Assembly (NCBI RefSeq): GCF_015207875.1
Contig: NZ_JADEVZ010000045.1
Location: 1 to 40,523 of the forward strand
DNA from: Dolichospermum sp. LEGE 00240
GTDB taxonomy: Bacteria; Cyanobacteriota; Cyanobacteriia; Cyanobacteriales; Nostocaceae
Length of the DNA stretch: 40,523 bases
Reading direction: 5' to 3'
Shown here: one piece after another, positions 1 to 7,836 of the stretch
Numbering within the stretch: the first letter of the stretch is position 1
How the letters are laid out: every line of letters starts with the position of its first letter
Notes under the pieces: generated by a model
What the model was told of the DNA's origin: nothing
The model's database searches: none
What the model saw: the letters and a program-made list of their open reading frames with translations, nothing else
Made by a program: the position numbers and the translations under genes

Positions 1-1
1 T

Positions 2-97
2 AATTGGTATGAAGTGCAAAGAAACTTATTCACTTTAGTTGTGCGCGACTACATTGTGGACAATCTTACCAATGCTTGTGCTGCTTCATCAACATAG
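2..97 (+). CDS. C-terminal end of an unidentified protein (partial)
   Basis: The frame starting at base 2 is open from the window edge for 31 codons and ends at TAG 95-97. The visible residues (ending NLTNACAASST) are too few for me to assign a family. It is entered as the possible tail of a gene lying to the left. It could also be chance, because a 31-codon open frame is not strong evidence. Confidence 0.3.
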   Translation, partial: NWYEVQRNLFTLVVRDYIVDNLTNACAASST

Positions 98-107
98 ATT
101 CATTTTT

Positions 108-139
108 TTGTCAATGCGTAAGTCCTATCTAAGATAGGG
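108..139. repeat. 21-bp dispersed repeat with adjoining small hairpin
   Basis: Bases 108-128 (core TGCGTAAGTCCTAT) recur perfectly in inverted orientation at 22925-22945. Here the repeat runs into CCTATC-TAA-GATAGG (125-139), a 6-bp hairpin. A shared end of this kind over 22 kb away suggests the terminus of a dispersed non-autonomous element. No transposase is present. Confidence 0.5.
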
Positions 140-201
140 TGGGGTTTTCTGATTCAGCCATATTCCAACTACATTACTTGCGGCTGGAAGATTATCTAAA
201 A

Positions 202-222
202 TTGGCGGTTTCCAACCGCCAA
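202..222. repeat. Perfect 9-bp stem, 3-nt loop hairpin
   Basis: TTGGCGGTT (202-210) and AACCGCCAA (214-222) pair perfectly around TCC. It has the form of small REP-like hairpins scattered in Nostocales genomes, and it lies just upstream of the aspS relic. There is no T-run, so it does not look like a terminator. Confidence 0.45.
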
Positions 223-344
223 GGCTAAAATAACCAGTTGTTGATTTTTCTTCCACTAAAACTACTACAATGACTATTGATGCTAGATAATGGGAAAGCC
301 TTGACATTTACCCAACCTAGCCCGGAACTAAAAAACTAACAACT

Positions 345-494
345 ATGCGAACTCACTATTGCGGCGAACTCCGAAAAGAACATATTGGTGAAACTGTTAC
401 CTTTTACGGATGGGTAGACCGTCGCCGCGATCACGGTGGTGTGATATTCTTAGATTTGTCCGGTTCAGTTCTTAGTTGGGCTTACACTATTTAA
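345..494 (+). pseudogene. aspS: 5' relic of aspartyl-tRNA synthetase gene (aspS)
   Basis: The first 38 codons ([13 protein letters not shown]... to ...GGVIFLDL) match, from memory, the conserved N-terminus of cyanobacterial AspRS: the start of the OB-fold anticodon-binding domain, including [12 protein letters not shown]. Real AspRS continues with RDRSG and runs to about 595 residues. Here those residues are missing, the frame passes through 11 unrelated residues and stops at TAA 492-494. A TTGACA sequence lies upstream (301-306). Because aspS is essential, a full copy must exist elsewhere, so I read this as a truncated duplicate. An assembly or rearrangement artefact is the alternative. Confidence 0.75.
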
Positions 495-530
495 TCCATA
501 TCAAAATCCTTAACTAAGGAGATAAATAAA

Positions 531-716
531 ATGTCAGAAGAAGAGTTTCAACAAAAAATCTTAAATTCACTGGAAGAATTAAAAACTGATGTGGCAAAAT
601 CAAATGAGAAATTTGAGGTATACAGGCAAGCTACGCAGTCACTGGTTAATTTGGCTTTCGGTTTGATTGCCAGTGCCACGATAATTACGGTGGTGTCGTC
701 AGTTTTTAAGCGGTAA
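531..716 (+). CDS. Small single-pass membrane protein, unknown function
   Basis: This is a 61-residue protein with a good ribosome binding site (AAGGAG about 10 bases before ATG). Residues 1-30 are charged and helical (MSEEEFQQKILNSLEELKTD), suggesting a short coiled coil. Residues about 37-57 (LVNLAFGLIASATIITVV) form one membrane segment, followed by a basic end (FKR). The layout resembles small holin-like or scaffold proteins, but I do not recognise a family. It stands alone, 36 bases after the aspS relic. Confidence 0.6.
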   Translation: MSEEEFQQKILNSLEELKTDVAKSNEKFEVYRQATQSLVNLAFGLIASATIITVVSSVFKR

Positions 717-816
717 GGTTTTTTAATTTAGCTATATTCACACTAAGAATGAAGATAATTCAAAAAAGCCAGGGATTTAAGTCCGTCGGTTTCATTTTCT
801 GATCTCCTTCTCTCTT

Positions 817-845
817 CCTTTGCGTCTCTGCGTCTCTGGGTGAGA
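817..845. repeat. Degenerate TGCGTCTC tandem repeat
   Basis: An 8-mer TGCGTCTC is repeated in tandem (821-836) within a wider CCTTTGCGTCTCTGCG pattern. The reverse pattern (CGCAAAGGCG) occurs at about 20535 and 22156 inside MITE-like elements. It is the only structure I see in the 717-1015 gap. Confidence 0.4.
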
Positions 846-1015
846 AAAAAATATTTAACTTATCTCCCCAAAAATAGAACTAACTACTTAATAAGTATAT
901 AAAACTTAACAAAAAAAACACTAAATTTATAGGAAAATGGTAAATTAATTTCAGTAACACCCATGATCAGGTTGTGTTTCTTGATAGTGCATCAACTTAA
1001 TTAGATATAAGTTAT

Positions 1016-2263
1016 ATGTTTACCAGAATCCGTCGGCTTTCAAATCGGTTTTTTAATAACTCTCGGACAGTAAACAACGAACCACTGAATAAAGTGAGTT
1101 TAGTTGTCATTATTTTAGTTGATATTTTTATTTTAATTAATGTTTTTACCGGTTTAAATAATATTAGTGAATGGCATCTTAGCCCAACGCAAGCTTATCC
1201 ATGTTATGCAGAATGGAATAGTTACAAAACCCAAACTAGCGAAAATAAAGATTATGAATTTTTGAGGAGTTCATTACCTTACGGTAGTAATGAGCAAAGA
1301 GTTCGGCAAACATATCAAGATGAAGAAGTTGGACATTTGGGTAAAGTTTCTGAAATATGTTTGAACTATGGTGAATCTAAAGATAAACTGAATAATCCTC
1401 AAAATCAGAAAATTATCACCACGATAAATCGGACTCAAGATCAAATTAGTCGTCTTGAACAAGTAAATGCTACTATTCGTCAGCAATATGATTCAACCTT
1501 ATTAGAAAAAATTGCTGGACAGTCTTCAGGTAATTCTATTAATCAGGTTCGCGCCGAAAAAGCTAAACAGGAATTAGAGCAAAATAGTCAGAAAATTGCC
1601 AACTTAAAACAGGAAATTGCTAATCTGCAAAATCAACTGCGGACAAAACCCGAAAGTGTTAATTTATTGTCTTTTGTCAAAGATGAAACTAAATTTAATC
1701 AAGTTGCTAAAGACTATAAAAATGCTTCCTTTTGGTATCCTAGCATTCAATTAGTTTTTCAGGCTATCTTTTTGATTCCACTAATTCTGATTGCATTATT
1801 AGTGAATAATTTTAGTCAACGCAGAGGATATGGATTAATAGGATTAATTAGCTGGCATTTGCTAGTTATATTTCTCATTCCGCTAATTTTGAAAACATTT
1901 GAATTTCTGCAAATTGGTGTAATATTTAAATTCTTGTTTGATATTATTAGTTTTCTGTTTGGTGGGCTAGTTTTCCTAATTAGTTATGTTTATATTTTGC
2001 TAATTCCCTTAGTTGGTTTTGGCATGATTAAATTCTTCCAAACCGTTGTCTTTAATCATAGAATTCAAGCGGCTAACAGAATTCAAAAATCCCGCTGTAT
2101 TCGGTGTGCTAAAAAAATTCGTCCTCAAGATAGTCACTGTCCCCACTGCGGGTACTATCAATATGTCGAATGCCATAATTGTCATAATTTGACCTATAAA
2201 GAATTACCTTATTGTCATCATTGTGGTGCTGATCAAAATTCCCCTAATTTAGAGGTAAATTAA
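1016..2263 (+). CDS. Membrane protein with coiled coil and C-terminal double zinc ribbon
   Basis: This 415-residue protein has one membrane segment near residues 27-48 and a polar region. A coiled coil follows at about 140-215, rich in Q, N, L and K. Three hydrophobic segments lie at about 240-262, 272-292 and 300-335. The C-terminus carries four CxxC pairs: C361/C364 with C375/C378, and C386/C389 with C400/C403, spaced as two zinc ribbons. A membrane-anchored zinc-ribbon protein of this type is likely a scaffold or sensor, but no function can be assigned. No strong Shine-Dalgarno precedes the ATG. It stands alone upstream of trxA on the same strand, 137 bases away. Confidence 0.8.
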   Translation: MFTRIRRLSNRFFNNSRTVNNEPLNKVSLVVIILVDIFILINVFTGLNNISEWHLSPTQAYPCYAEWNSYKTQTSENKDYEFLRSSLPYGSNEQRVRQTYQDEEVGHLGKVSEICLNYGESKDKLNNPQNQKIITTINRTQDQISRLEQVNATIRQQYDSTLLEKIAGQSSGNSINQVRAEKAKQELEQNSQKIANLKQEIANLQNQLRTKPESVNLLSFVKDETKFNQVAKDYKNASFWYPSIQLVFQAIFLIPLILIALLVNNFSQRRGYGLIGLISWHLLVIFLIPLILKTFEFLQIGVIFKFLFDIISFLFGGLVFLISYVYILLIPLVGFGMIKFFQTVVFNHRIQAANRIQKSRCIRCAKKIRPQDSHCPHCGYYQYVECHNCHNLTYKELPYCHHCGADQNSPNLEVN

Positions 2264-2400
2264 CACTTTAAGAAAGTAGAGAAATTTCGATGCAAGTGAG
2301 GTACAATAGGTAATAATTAACCGCAGATAATTTGGTTTTCCTGCTCTCCTCATTTATTCGATATTATTAAGTTATTGATTGAAATCTAGGTAAACAACTT

Positions 2401-2730
2401 ATGTCATCTATTACCAATGTCACTGAAGCTACATTTAAACAAGAAGTGCTAGAAAGTCAAACTCCTGTTTTAGTTGATTTTTGGGCCCCTTGGTGCGGTC
2501 CTTGTAAAATGCTGTCTCCTGTAGTGGAAGAAGTGGCTGCGGAATATAAGGGACAGGTAAAAGTGGTAAAGTTGAATGCTGATCAAAATCCTACTGTTGC
2601 TAGTCATTACGGGATTCGCAGTATTCCCACTTTGATGATATTTAAGGGGGGACGACAAATTAAAACAGTTGTTGGTGCTGTTCCTAAAGCTACATTAGCT
2701 ACTACATTAGATAAGTATGTTGATTCCTAG
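2401..2730 (+). CDS. trxA: Thioredoxin (m-type, TrxA)
   Basis: This is a 109-residue single-domain thioredoxin. The redox-active WCGPC lies at residues 31-35, and the cis-proline motif SIPT and the C-terminal helix are present. It reduces disulfides of target enzymes in the cytoplasm, taking electrons from ferredoxin- or NADPH-thioredoxin reductase. Size and motifs fit cyanobacterial m-type thioredoxins. The final serine codon and TAG stop lie inside the left end of the MITE-like element at 2727-2851, so the last residues may have been altered by that insertion. Confidence 0.95.
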   Translation: MSSITNVTEATFKQEVLESQTPVLVDFWAPWCGPCKMLSPVVEEVAAEYKGQVKVVKLNADQNPTVASHYGIRSIPTLMIFKGGRQIKTVVGAVPKATLATTLDKYVDS

Positions 2731-2851
2731 TAGTCTGTCAAATAAATTTTGACGGATAAAGGAATGAACCACGAAGACGCGAAGAACACGAAGGAAGGAA
2801 GAAAGAAGGAAAATTTATTTACCCGTCAATTAGTTCTTGACAGACTACTAG
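2727..2851. mobile_element. MITE-like element with 29-bp terminal inverted repeats
   Basis: The left end 2727-2755 begins CTAGTAGTCTGTCAA. The right end 2823-2851 is its inverse, ending TTGACAGACTACTAG. Fifteen outer and about eight inner positions match, separated by a divergent five-base block. The 125-bp unit has no transposase and holds purine-rich repeats (ACGAAGACGCGAAG). It lies between the convergent trxA and 2864-4363 genes and provides the trxA stop codon. Confidence 0.75.
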
Positions 2852-2863
2852 CTACAGCATTGT

Positions 2864-4363
2864 TCACCGAATATTGCAAGCTTTCCGTTCTCCGTCATGT
2901 TCAGGATGTTGCCAAGAATAAGCAAAATGGCTGACACCCTTAATTTGAGGAGATAATTGGCGGAGGGCTTGCATTTGTACTTCTAAAGGGGGACGATTGC
3001 TAATTGATTCTCCCCACTTCCCAGCTAAAGCCGGAATGACCTTTGTGCCTGGTTGTGCCATTTTTAAAACCTGTTGAACTTGCGCCACAATGCAACTAGC
3101 ATTCCCGCAATTTGCATAGGACATGGGATGCCATTGTAAGGTACTAGAAAACCTATCCCAAGGTTGTAAGCGAGAATCATACCCTTGTCCTAAAGCTTGA
3201 TTACCTTCGGGAAAAAATACTGCTCCCGCAGGAATACCTTGTTGTTTGGCTGGGTAACTTGCTAAGGTTACAAAATCTACGATACCTTGCATAGCGTGAG
3301 CAACGGAGAGTAACCACAAATCCAATTGCAAAACCCGCTGTTTTTCCTCTGAAGAAGGTAAGGATTTCTGCTTTTTGAGGGGAATACGCCCTTCCCATAA
3401 AGGTTCATCTTCTTGAGGATAGCGTTTGTCAATTTCTGCTATATCGCCAGCGCTGACATATCCTTTGGTTAAAAAACGACGAATTAATTCTAGTCCTTTG
3501 GCATTTTTGGCGCGACTAAATAGGACTTCTTGGGTGGCTGGAGTAAATAGCCAGAGGTCATGAACTTTGGTAGCAATGGAGTCAATGCCACTCTGACGAG
3601 GGTAACGAACATAATCGAAGAGAATACCATCTGGACGACGGCGGATAACCTGTTGTACCATACGGTAGTAATCGGTTTTTGCTTGGGTGTTATAGGGATC
3701 AATAAAGACTTGGGAACCATCTTCTACTACGGATAAGCTGGTTTGATTTTTGCCATTACGGGCGATCGCATTTTGTCTATCTGTACGTTGAGCATAGGTG
3801 TAACCAAAGTTAGTCGTAAACATCCAGGCATAAACCTTTAAACCCCGTTGTTGCCCTTTTTTAATTGCTAATGCTAATAAATCAAATTTTTCTGCACCAG
3901 GAAGGCGAACTACAGCAGGCCAAACTGTAGAATTAGTTGCGGCGGGTAATAACACTTGTCCATCATAAAATACTTCTAAATAAACTTGGTTATAGCCTTG
4001 GTTGACAATTCGATCCATAATTTGATCAACTGCTCCCGGCTGAATATCACAGGGATACAGGCGTAACCAAATAGCCTGAGTTTGCGGCCAAGTCTGACTA
4101 CGACAGGTTTTTAATTCTTGTGTATGCTGTTTGAGTAATTTCTGATAGCGACTTGCTGCCTCTTTATTGCCTTTAAAAGCTAATAAACGTAAGTTTTCTT
4201 TTTCTTGAGTTGCTTTTGATGATGCCCAACAATCCTGTCCGTTCTGAGCAATGGCTGGTTTTGTAGCTAGGTTGAGAATCAATAAGCAATTAGTAATAAT
4301 TACAGTCAATAAACCTTGCCAAGATAAAACTACCCTTAAAAATTTCCAGTTAAAATCAGACAT
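2864..4363 (-). CDS. Secreted glycoside hydrolase-like protein (GHL10/DUF187-type)
   Basis: This 499-residue protein begins with a basic N-terminus, a hydrophobic segment (about 14-33) and a likely signal-peptidase site (KPAIAQ). A charged helical stretch follows. From about residue 100 the sequence looks like a TIM-barrel family-10-like glycosyl hydrolase: IWLRLYPCDI, YLEVFYDG, LKVYAWMFTTNFGY, GILFDYVRYPR, HPMSYANC and GVSHFAYSW. The FDYVRYPR strand is characteristic of GHL10 proteins. Likely role: extracytoplasmic polysaccharide or peptidoglycan-related hydrolysis, which is inference. A second family member is at 23272-25302. Confidence 0.75.
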   Translation of the reverse strand: MSDFNWKFLRVVLSWQGLLTVIITNCLLILNLATKPAIAQNGQDCWASSKATQEKENLRLLAFKGNKEAASRYQKLLKQHTQELKTCRSQTWPQTQAIWLRLYPCDIQPGAVDQIMDRIVNQGYNQVYLEVFYDGQVLLPAATNSTVWPAVVRLPGAEKFDLLALAIKKGQQRGLKVYAWMFTTNFGYTYAQRTDRQNAIARNGKNQTSLSVVEDGSQVFIDPYNTQAKTDYYRMVQQVIRRRPDGILFDYVRYPRQSGIDSIATKVHDLWLFTPATQEVLFSRAKNAKGLELIRRFLTKGYVSAGDIAEIDKRYPQEDEPLWEGRIPLKKQKSLPSSEEKQRVLQLDLWLLSVAHAMQGIVDFVTLASYPAKQQGIPAGAVFFPEGNQALGQGYDSRLQPWDRFSSTLQWHPMSYANCGNASCIVAQVQQVLKMAQPGTKVIPALAGKWGESISNRPPLEVQMQALRQLSPQIKGVSHFAYSWQHPEHDGERKACNIR

Positions 4364-4735
4364 AAATAGCCATCAGTTTTGATTCGTCAGAGCTTACTTG
4401 AAACAGCCTCTACTTAAAATATTCTCACATCTGGAGAGACGTACAACTATCAAAAGCAGTATTTCATATAAGCGACTCAGACATATACTGAAAACAAGAA
4501 GAATATGCCGCAATCAAAGTTTCCGTAAATCGGAACGTAGGGATTTGAACCCTAGACCTCCACTACCCCAAAGTGGCGCGCTACCAAGCTGCGCTACGTC
4601 CCGTAAATGTGAACTTGTGTGAACTTGAGATTTTAGACTTTTGGTGTGGGGATGATTCCAAATGTGTGAATCTAAAATTAATTAAGTCACTCTTGCGAGT
4701 ATATCACAAGGTCAAGAAAAATAGCAAGGGGTGAC
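4364..4735. other. Gap holding tRNA-Pro
   Basis: The 372-base region between the divergent 2864-4363 gene and DUF1818 holds only the tRNA-Pro gene at 4531-4603. I see no further gene or clear repeat. Confidence 0.6.
4531..4603 (-). tRNA. tRNA-Pro (anticodon GGG)
   Basis: The minus strand gives a 73-nt cloverleaf without encoded CCA. The acceptor stem CGGGACG pairs with CGTTCCG with one G-T. The anticodon stem CCACT/AGTGG closes a seven-base loop TTGGGGT with GGG at positions 34-36. The T-arm contains GGTTCAAATCC. It reads CCC and CCU codons. Confidence 0.95.
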
Positions 4736-5101
4736 TCAAAAAACTTTTAGCATCCTCATGGCTGGCAACAATTCGGCTACGGCTGAAGCTTCCCATTTAC
4801 CTTCTGTCCCTCGTCCTGTGTTGAGGATGAAGCGCAGATTATAGGCATGAGCATAACCTTCCACCTCCATCCATAATAAATCACTTTCGGCTTCACAGGC
4901 AATTTTTTCCTCTTCCATTAATTCTGTAGCTAGATGCTTCATGGTATCTGCAAGCTGATTAAATAGACGACAAAATTCGTTTAATTCTGCTTCGGTTAAT
5001 TCTATCGCCCAATCTTGAGACCCGACTAAGCCTGGAAATTTTGGTGCATCTGGATTCCAGCCTATGCGCCAACCAGTGCCGCTTTTGATGACTCGTTCCA
5101 T
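4736..5101 (-). CDS. DUF1818 family protein
   Basis: This 121-residue protein has the N-terminus (SGTGWRIGWNP) and central pattern (WAIELTEAELNEFCRL, WMEVEGY) of the cyanobacterial DUF1818 family, which is conserved but has no known function. There is no signal peptide or membrane segment, so it is probably a small cytosolic protein. It is transcribed divergently from recA across a 225-base gap. Confidence 0.85.
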   Translation of the reverse strand: MERVIKSGTGWRIGWNPDAPKFPGLVGSQDWAIELTEAELNEFCRLFNQLADTMKHLATELMEEEKIACEAESDLLWMEVEGYAHAYNLRFILNTGRGTEGKWEASAVAELLPAMRMLKVF

Positions 5102-5260
5102 AGTGAATTTAATTTTGTCCGACTACTTAGATAGAACGCCGATACAGTTAGTCTTTCACAATCTTAAATCTAAAATGCTATAATTCTTCAGCGATCGCCT
5201 TAGGATCTTAGCAAACATAATTTTGTAAACATTCCTAATTGGCACACTTTCCGGTTAGGA

Positions 5261-5276
5261 TAGTATATCCGTTCTA
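5261..5276 (+). promoter_or_regulatory. Candidate LexA box upstream of recA
   Basis: TAGTATATCCGTTCTA lies 51 bases before the recA ATG. It resembles the Anabaena LexA consensus RGTACNNNDGTWCB, with AGTA and GTTCT half-sites in the right spacing but two mismatches. Position and partial palindromy make it a candidate operator only. Confidence 0.4.
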
Positions 5277-5326
5277 TTAAAACTCCCGTCCAGTAATTTG
5301 GGAAAATCCTATACTTAGAGGCAAAA

Positions 5327-6403
5327 ATGGCAGCTAATACTGAGACTTCTGGCAAGCAAAAAGCGTTAAATATCGTACTTGGACAAATTGAGCGCAGCTT
5401 CGGCAAGGGAGCAATTATGCGCTTAGGTGATGCCACCCGGATGAAGGTAGAAACAATATCCACCGGAGCGCTCACCCTAGATTTAGCCTTGGGTGGTGGT
5501 TTACCCAAGGGACGGGTAATCGAAATCTACGGACCAGAAAGTTCTGGTAAAACTACTATTGCTCTCCATGCCCTCGCAGAAGTGCAAAGAAATGGTGGTA
5601 TAGCAGCATTCGTAGACGCTGAACACGCCTTAGATCCTACCTACGCTGCTGCATTGGGTGTAGACATTGATAACTTACTCGTTTCTCAACCAGACAATGG
5701 TGAATCAGCATTAGAAATAGTTGATCAACTTGTGCGTTCTGCGGCTGTTGATATCGTTGTCATTGACTCCGTTGCTGCTTTAGTCCCCCGCGCTGAAATT
5801 GAAGGGGATATGGGGGATATTCACGTAGGTTTACAAGCTCGGTTAATGAGCCAAGCTCTACGAAAAATCACTGGTAATATTGGTAAATCTGGATGTACAG
5901 TTCTTTTCATTAACCAGTTACGGCAAAAAATCGGTGTCACCTATGGTAGTCCCGAAACAACAACGGGTGGTAACGCGCTGAAGTTTTACGCTTCTGTGCG
6001 CTTGGATATTCGCAGAATTCAAACTTTGAAAAAAGGGACTGATGAATTTGGTAACCGTGTTAAAGTCAAAGTAGCTAAAAATAAAGTTGCACCGCCTTTT
6101 AGAGTTGCCGAATTTGATATTATCTTTGGTAAGGGTGTTTCTACCATTGGTTGTTTAGTGGATATAGCTGAAGAAACTGGTGTTCTTTTGCGTAAAGGTG
6201 CTTGGTATAGCTACAGTGGTGAAAACATTTCCCAAGGTAGAGATAACGCAATTAAGTATTTAGAAGAAAAACCAGAGTTTGCAGCCAAAGTCAAAGAACA
6301 GGTTCTGGAAAAACTCGATAAGGGGGCTGTAGTTTCTGCTAATTCTGTAGTGCAACCCCATGATGTTGAGGGGGAAGAAGAGATTGAGTTAGAAGAGGAA
6401 TAA
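5327..6403 (+). CDS. recA: Recombinase RecA
   Basis: This is a full-length 358-residue RecA. The Walker A motif GPESSGKT is at residues 69-76. Walker B-type VVIDSVAAL and the loop [19 protein letters not shown] are present, and the tail is acidic ([10 protein letters not shown]). It forms the ATP-dependent nucleoprotein filament for strand exchange and is central to recombinational repair. AGAGG precedes the ATG at suitable spacing. A possible LexA box lies upstream and a hairpin terminator directly follows, so it appears to be a single-gene unit. recN is 12 kb away. Confidence 0.98.
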   Translation: MAANTETSGKQKALNIVLGQIERSFGKGAIMRLGDATRMKVETISTGALTLDLALGGGLPKGRVIEIYGPESSGKTTIALHALAEVQRNGGIAAFVDAEHALDPTYAAALGVDIDNLLVSQPDNGESALEIVDQLVRSAAVDIVVIDSVAALVPRAEIEGDMGDIHVGLQARLMSQALRKITGNIGKSGCTVLFINQLRQKIGVTYGSPETTTGGNALKFYASVRLDIRRIQTLKKGTDEFGNRVKVKVAKNKVAPPFRVAEFDIIFGKGVSTIGCLVDIAEETGVLLRKGAWYSYSGENISQGRDNAIKYLEEKPEFAAKVKEQVLEKLDKGAVVSANSVVQPHDVEGEEEIELEEE

Positions 6404-6411
6404 ACAATATC

Positions 6412-6446
6412 AGGGACAATTTATTGAATTGTCCCTACGGCTTTTT
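6412..6446 (+). terminator. Probable terminator of recA
   Basis: AGGGACAATT (6412-6421) and AATTGTCCCT (6427-6436) form a perfect 10-bp stem with loop TATTG. A short T-run follows at 6442-6446 after five bases. It starts 9 bases after the recA stop. The offset and short T-run make it a moderately good intrinsic terminator. Confidence 0.6.
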
Positions 6447-6542
6447 GAGGTTTATTCAAGCTTGAAAATATATTCAAGTTTTTTCCGTTCACCTACTCAT
6501 TCAACTACCAAGTATTTTCAAAAAACTCAGCGATCGCTAGGT

Positions 6543-6725
6543 AGGGGTTGCTGAAAAAGTTGTCTGTGAGGGCAGGCAAGAGTTTGGGCTATCTGTTATC
6601 CCTAAATTTTGTGATTTATTCAACCCAAAATGCACACTTTTGGGACTATCCCCCTCAACAATCTTGCACCTATTTTCTTTTTTAGCAGACTCAAACCTTT
6701 GACATATAGGGCTTGCTGAATAAAT
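6543..6725. repeat. Relics of GGGCTTGCTGAA-type element ends
   Basis: AGGGGTTGCTGAAAAAG (6543-6559) is partly inverted at 6677-6692 (CTTTTTTAGCAGAC). TAGGGCTTGCTGAATAAAT (6707-6725) recurs with one mismatch in inverse orientation at 31640-31658. These look like degraded ends of insertion sequences or MITEs. No transposase frame remains. They fill most of the gap after recA. Confidence 0.45.
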
Positions 6726-6805
6726 GCAAGACCTAGGTAACAAACTGGTTTATGCTGTAAATAGTCAAAGTTTAAGAAATATTAAGTTCTCTTCCCACTA
6801 TACTC

Positions 6806-6910
6806 ATGCAATGTATTGTTAATCGCCGCGACCAGTTTTCAGTGGTTGATCGGTATTGGTCTCCCGAACTGAGTGAAATCGAGAATTTAGAAAAATTTGG
6901 CGCTTACTCT
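6806..6910 (+). pseudogene. 5' relic of a 6-carboxytetrahydropterin synthase (queD-like) gene
   Basis: The first 35 codons (MQCIVNRRDQFS..RYW.PELSEIEN..KFGAYS) match, from memory, the N-terminus of cyanobacterial QueD/PTPS proteins, which read MQCI.NRRAQFSASHRYW.PELS. The zinc-ligand histidine of the SASHRYW motif has become aspartate (SVVDRYW), and homology ends after KFGAYS. The remaining open frame runs antisense through the tRNA-Leu 3' exon, so it is not functional coding. This is the second 5'-end relic in the window. Confidence 0.65.
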
Positions 6911-6958
6911 TTAATGTTCATGTTATTTACGCCAACCTGTATCCGCCGGTGTTTAGAT

Positions 6959-7281
6959 GGGAGTGGGGGGGCTCGAACCCCCACGACCTTTTACGGTCAA
7001 CGGATTTTCATTCTCTTGTAGTTTTCACTACTACTTAGGTGCTAAAGCAATCATAAGTTTTGAGAATTGGACTCTCCCTTTACCCTCGGCTCTACGTTAG
7101 GGTAGCTCCCGTCGAGTCTCTGCACCTTCCCAGTCAAATATTTTTCTGGGCTTGGCTCAGGATTGCCATATCTATAAATAGATTTAGGTTTCCCTGAGTT
7201 TGAGAGCTGCCACTTGAAAGATTTCTCCATCAAGGCTCAATTCCTTTAAGTCCGTAGCGTCTACCATTCCGCCACACTCCC
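6959..7281 (-). tRNA. trnL: tRNA-Leu (UAA) with group I intron
   Basis: On the minus strand the 5' exon (7281-7248, 34 nt) and 3' exon (7008-6959, 50 nt) form a leucine tRNA. The acceptor stem GGGAGTG pairs with CACTCCC, a variable arm is present, and GGTTCGAGCC lies in the T-arm. The anticodon stem ACGGA/TCCGT closes the loop CTTAAAA. The intron interrupts the UAA anticodon after U34, the classic trnL site. The tRNA reads UUA and UUG codons. Confidence 0.93.
7009..7247 (-). other. Group I intron in tRNA-Leu(UAA)
   Basis: This is a 239-nt intervening sequence. Conserved elements in order are AATTGAGCC near the 5' end (P1 region), AATCCTGAGCC (Q-like), GTGCAGAGACTCGACGGG (R-like) and GAGAGTCCAATTCTC (S-like). 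It ends in G directly before the 3' exon. Size and site fit the cyanobacterial/plastid trnL intron. No homing endonuclease frame is present. Confidence 0.9.
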
Positions 7282-7458
7282 GTAAGGTTGTTTACTGTTT
7301 TTGAGGCAGTATTCACCCGCTTGTCTGTTATACCACTAATTGCTTTTTTTTGGCAAGTAGATTTTAAAATTTTATTTGCTAACGCTAATATTTAACATTT
7401 AGCCCCGAAACAAAATATTAAACTGGCCACTTAGTTTACGCTTAATGGCTGATGACGA

Positions 7459-7558
7459 GCATATCATAAGTTTCGATTTTTGGGCAATAGGTTTTGGGGA
7501 AGATGGAAAATAACAGAATTACCGATTTCCTTAAACCAGTCATTGGGCATATCATAAG
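7459..7558. repeat. 12-bp direct repeat GCATATCATAAG upstream of ndhL
   Basis: GCATATCATAAG occurs at 7459-7470 and 7547-7558 in the ndhL leader. It may be a pair of regulatory sites or a short duplication. Nothing else is visible between the tRNA and ndhL. Confidence 0.35.
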
Positions 7559-7599
7559 AAGTGAATGCACCAAATATAGTTCAAATTGCGGTAAGACAT

Positions 7600-7809
7600 A
7601 TGGTTGTAGCACTACTGTATCTGAGTTTAGCTGGCGCTTATTTGCTGGTAATACCCATTGCTGTATTTTTCTACTTGAGTTTAAGATGGTATACGGCTGG
7701 TTCTGTGGAACGGGTGTTTATGTACTTTTTAGTGTTCTTTTTCTTTCCGGGGTTGCTAGTTCTCTCCCCGTTTGTGAATTTGAACCCCCGTCCTCGAAAA
7801 ATTGCTTAA
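7600..7809 (+). CDS. ndhL: NAD(P)H-quinone oxidoreductase subunit L (NdhL)
   Basis: This is a 69-residue protein with two membrane helices ([19 protein letters not shown] and [17 protein letters not shown]) joined by [13 protein letters not shown]. That pattern is typical of NdhL, a thylakoid-membrane subunit of the photosynthetic NDH-1 complex in cyclic electron flow and carbon uptake. I chose ATG 7600 because family members start at this hydrophobic helix. A GTG at 7561 in frame would add 13 residues. It is first in the conserved ndhL-DUF3007-trpA order. Confidence 0.88.
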   Translation: MVVALLYLSLAGAYLLVIPIAVFFYLSLRWYTAGSVERVFMYFLVFFFFPGLLVLSPFVNLNPRPRKIA

Positions 7810-7836
7810 ATTTAAGATTGGTAGGTCATAATTCTC

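Noticed and set aside
125-307. 60-codon minus-strand frame upstream of the aspS relic
   Set aside because: It runs through the GGCGGTT hairpin repeat, lacks a ribosome site and resembles no family.
2749-2934. 61-codon frame after trxA
   Set aside because: It lies inside the MITE-like element and then antisense to the 2864-4363 gene.
4398-4622. 74-codon plus-strand frame
   Set aside because: It reads antisense through tRNA-Pro, which explains the sequence.
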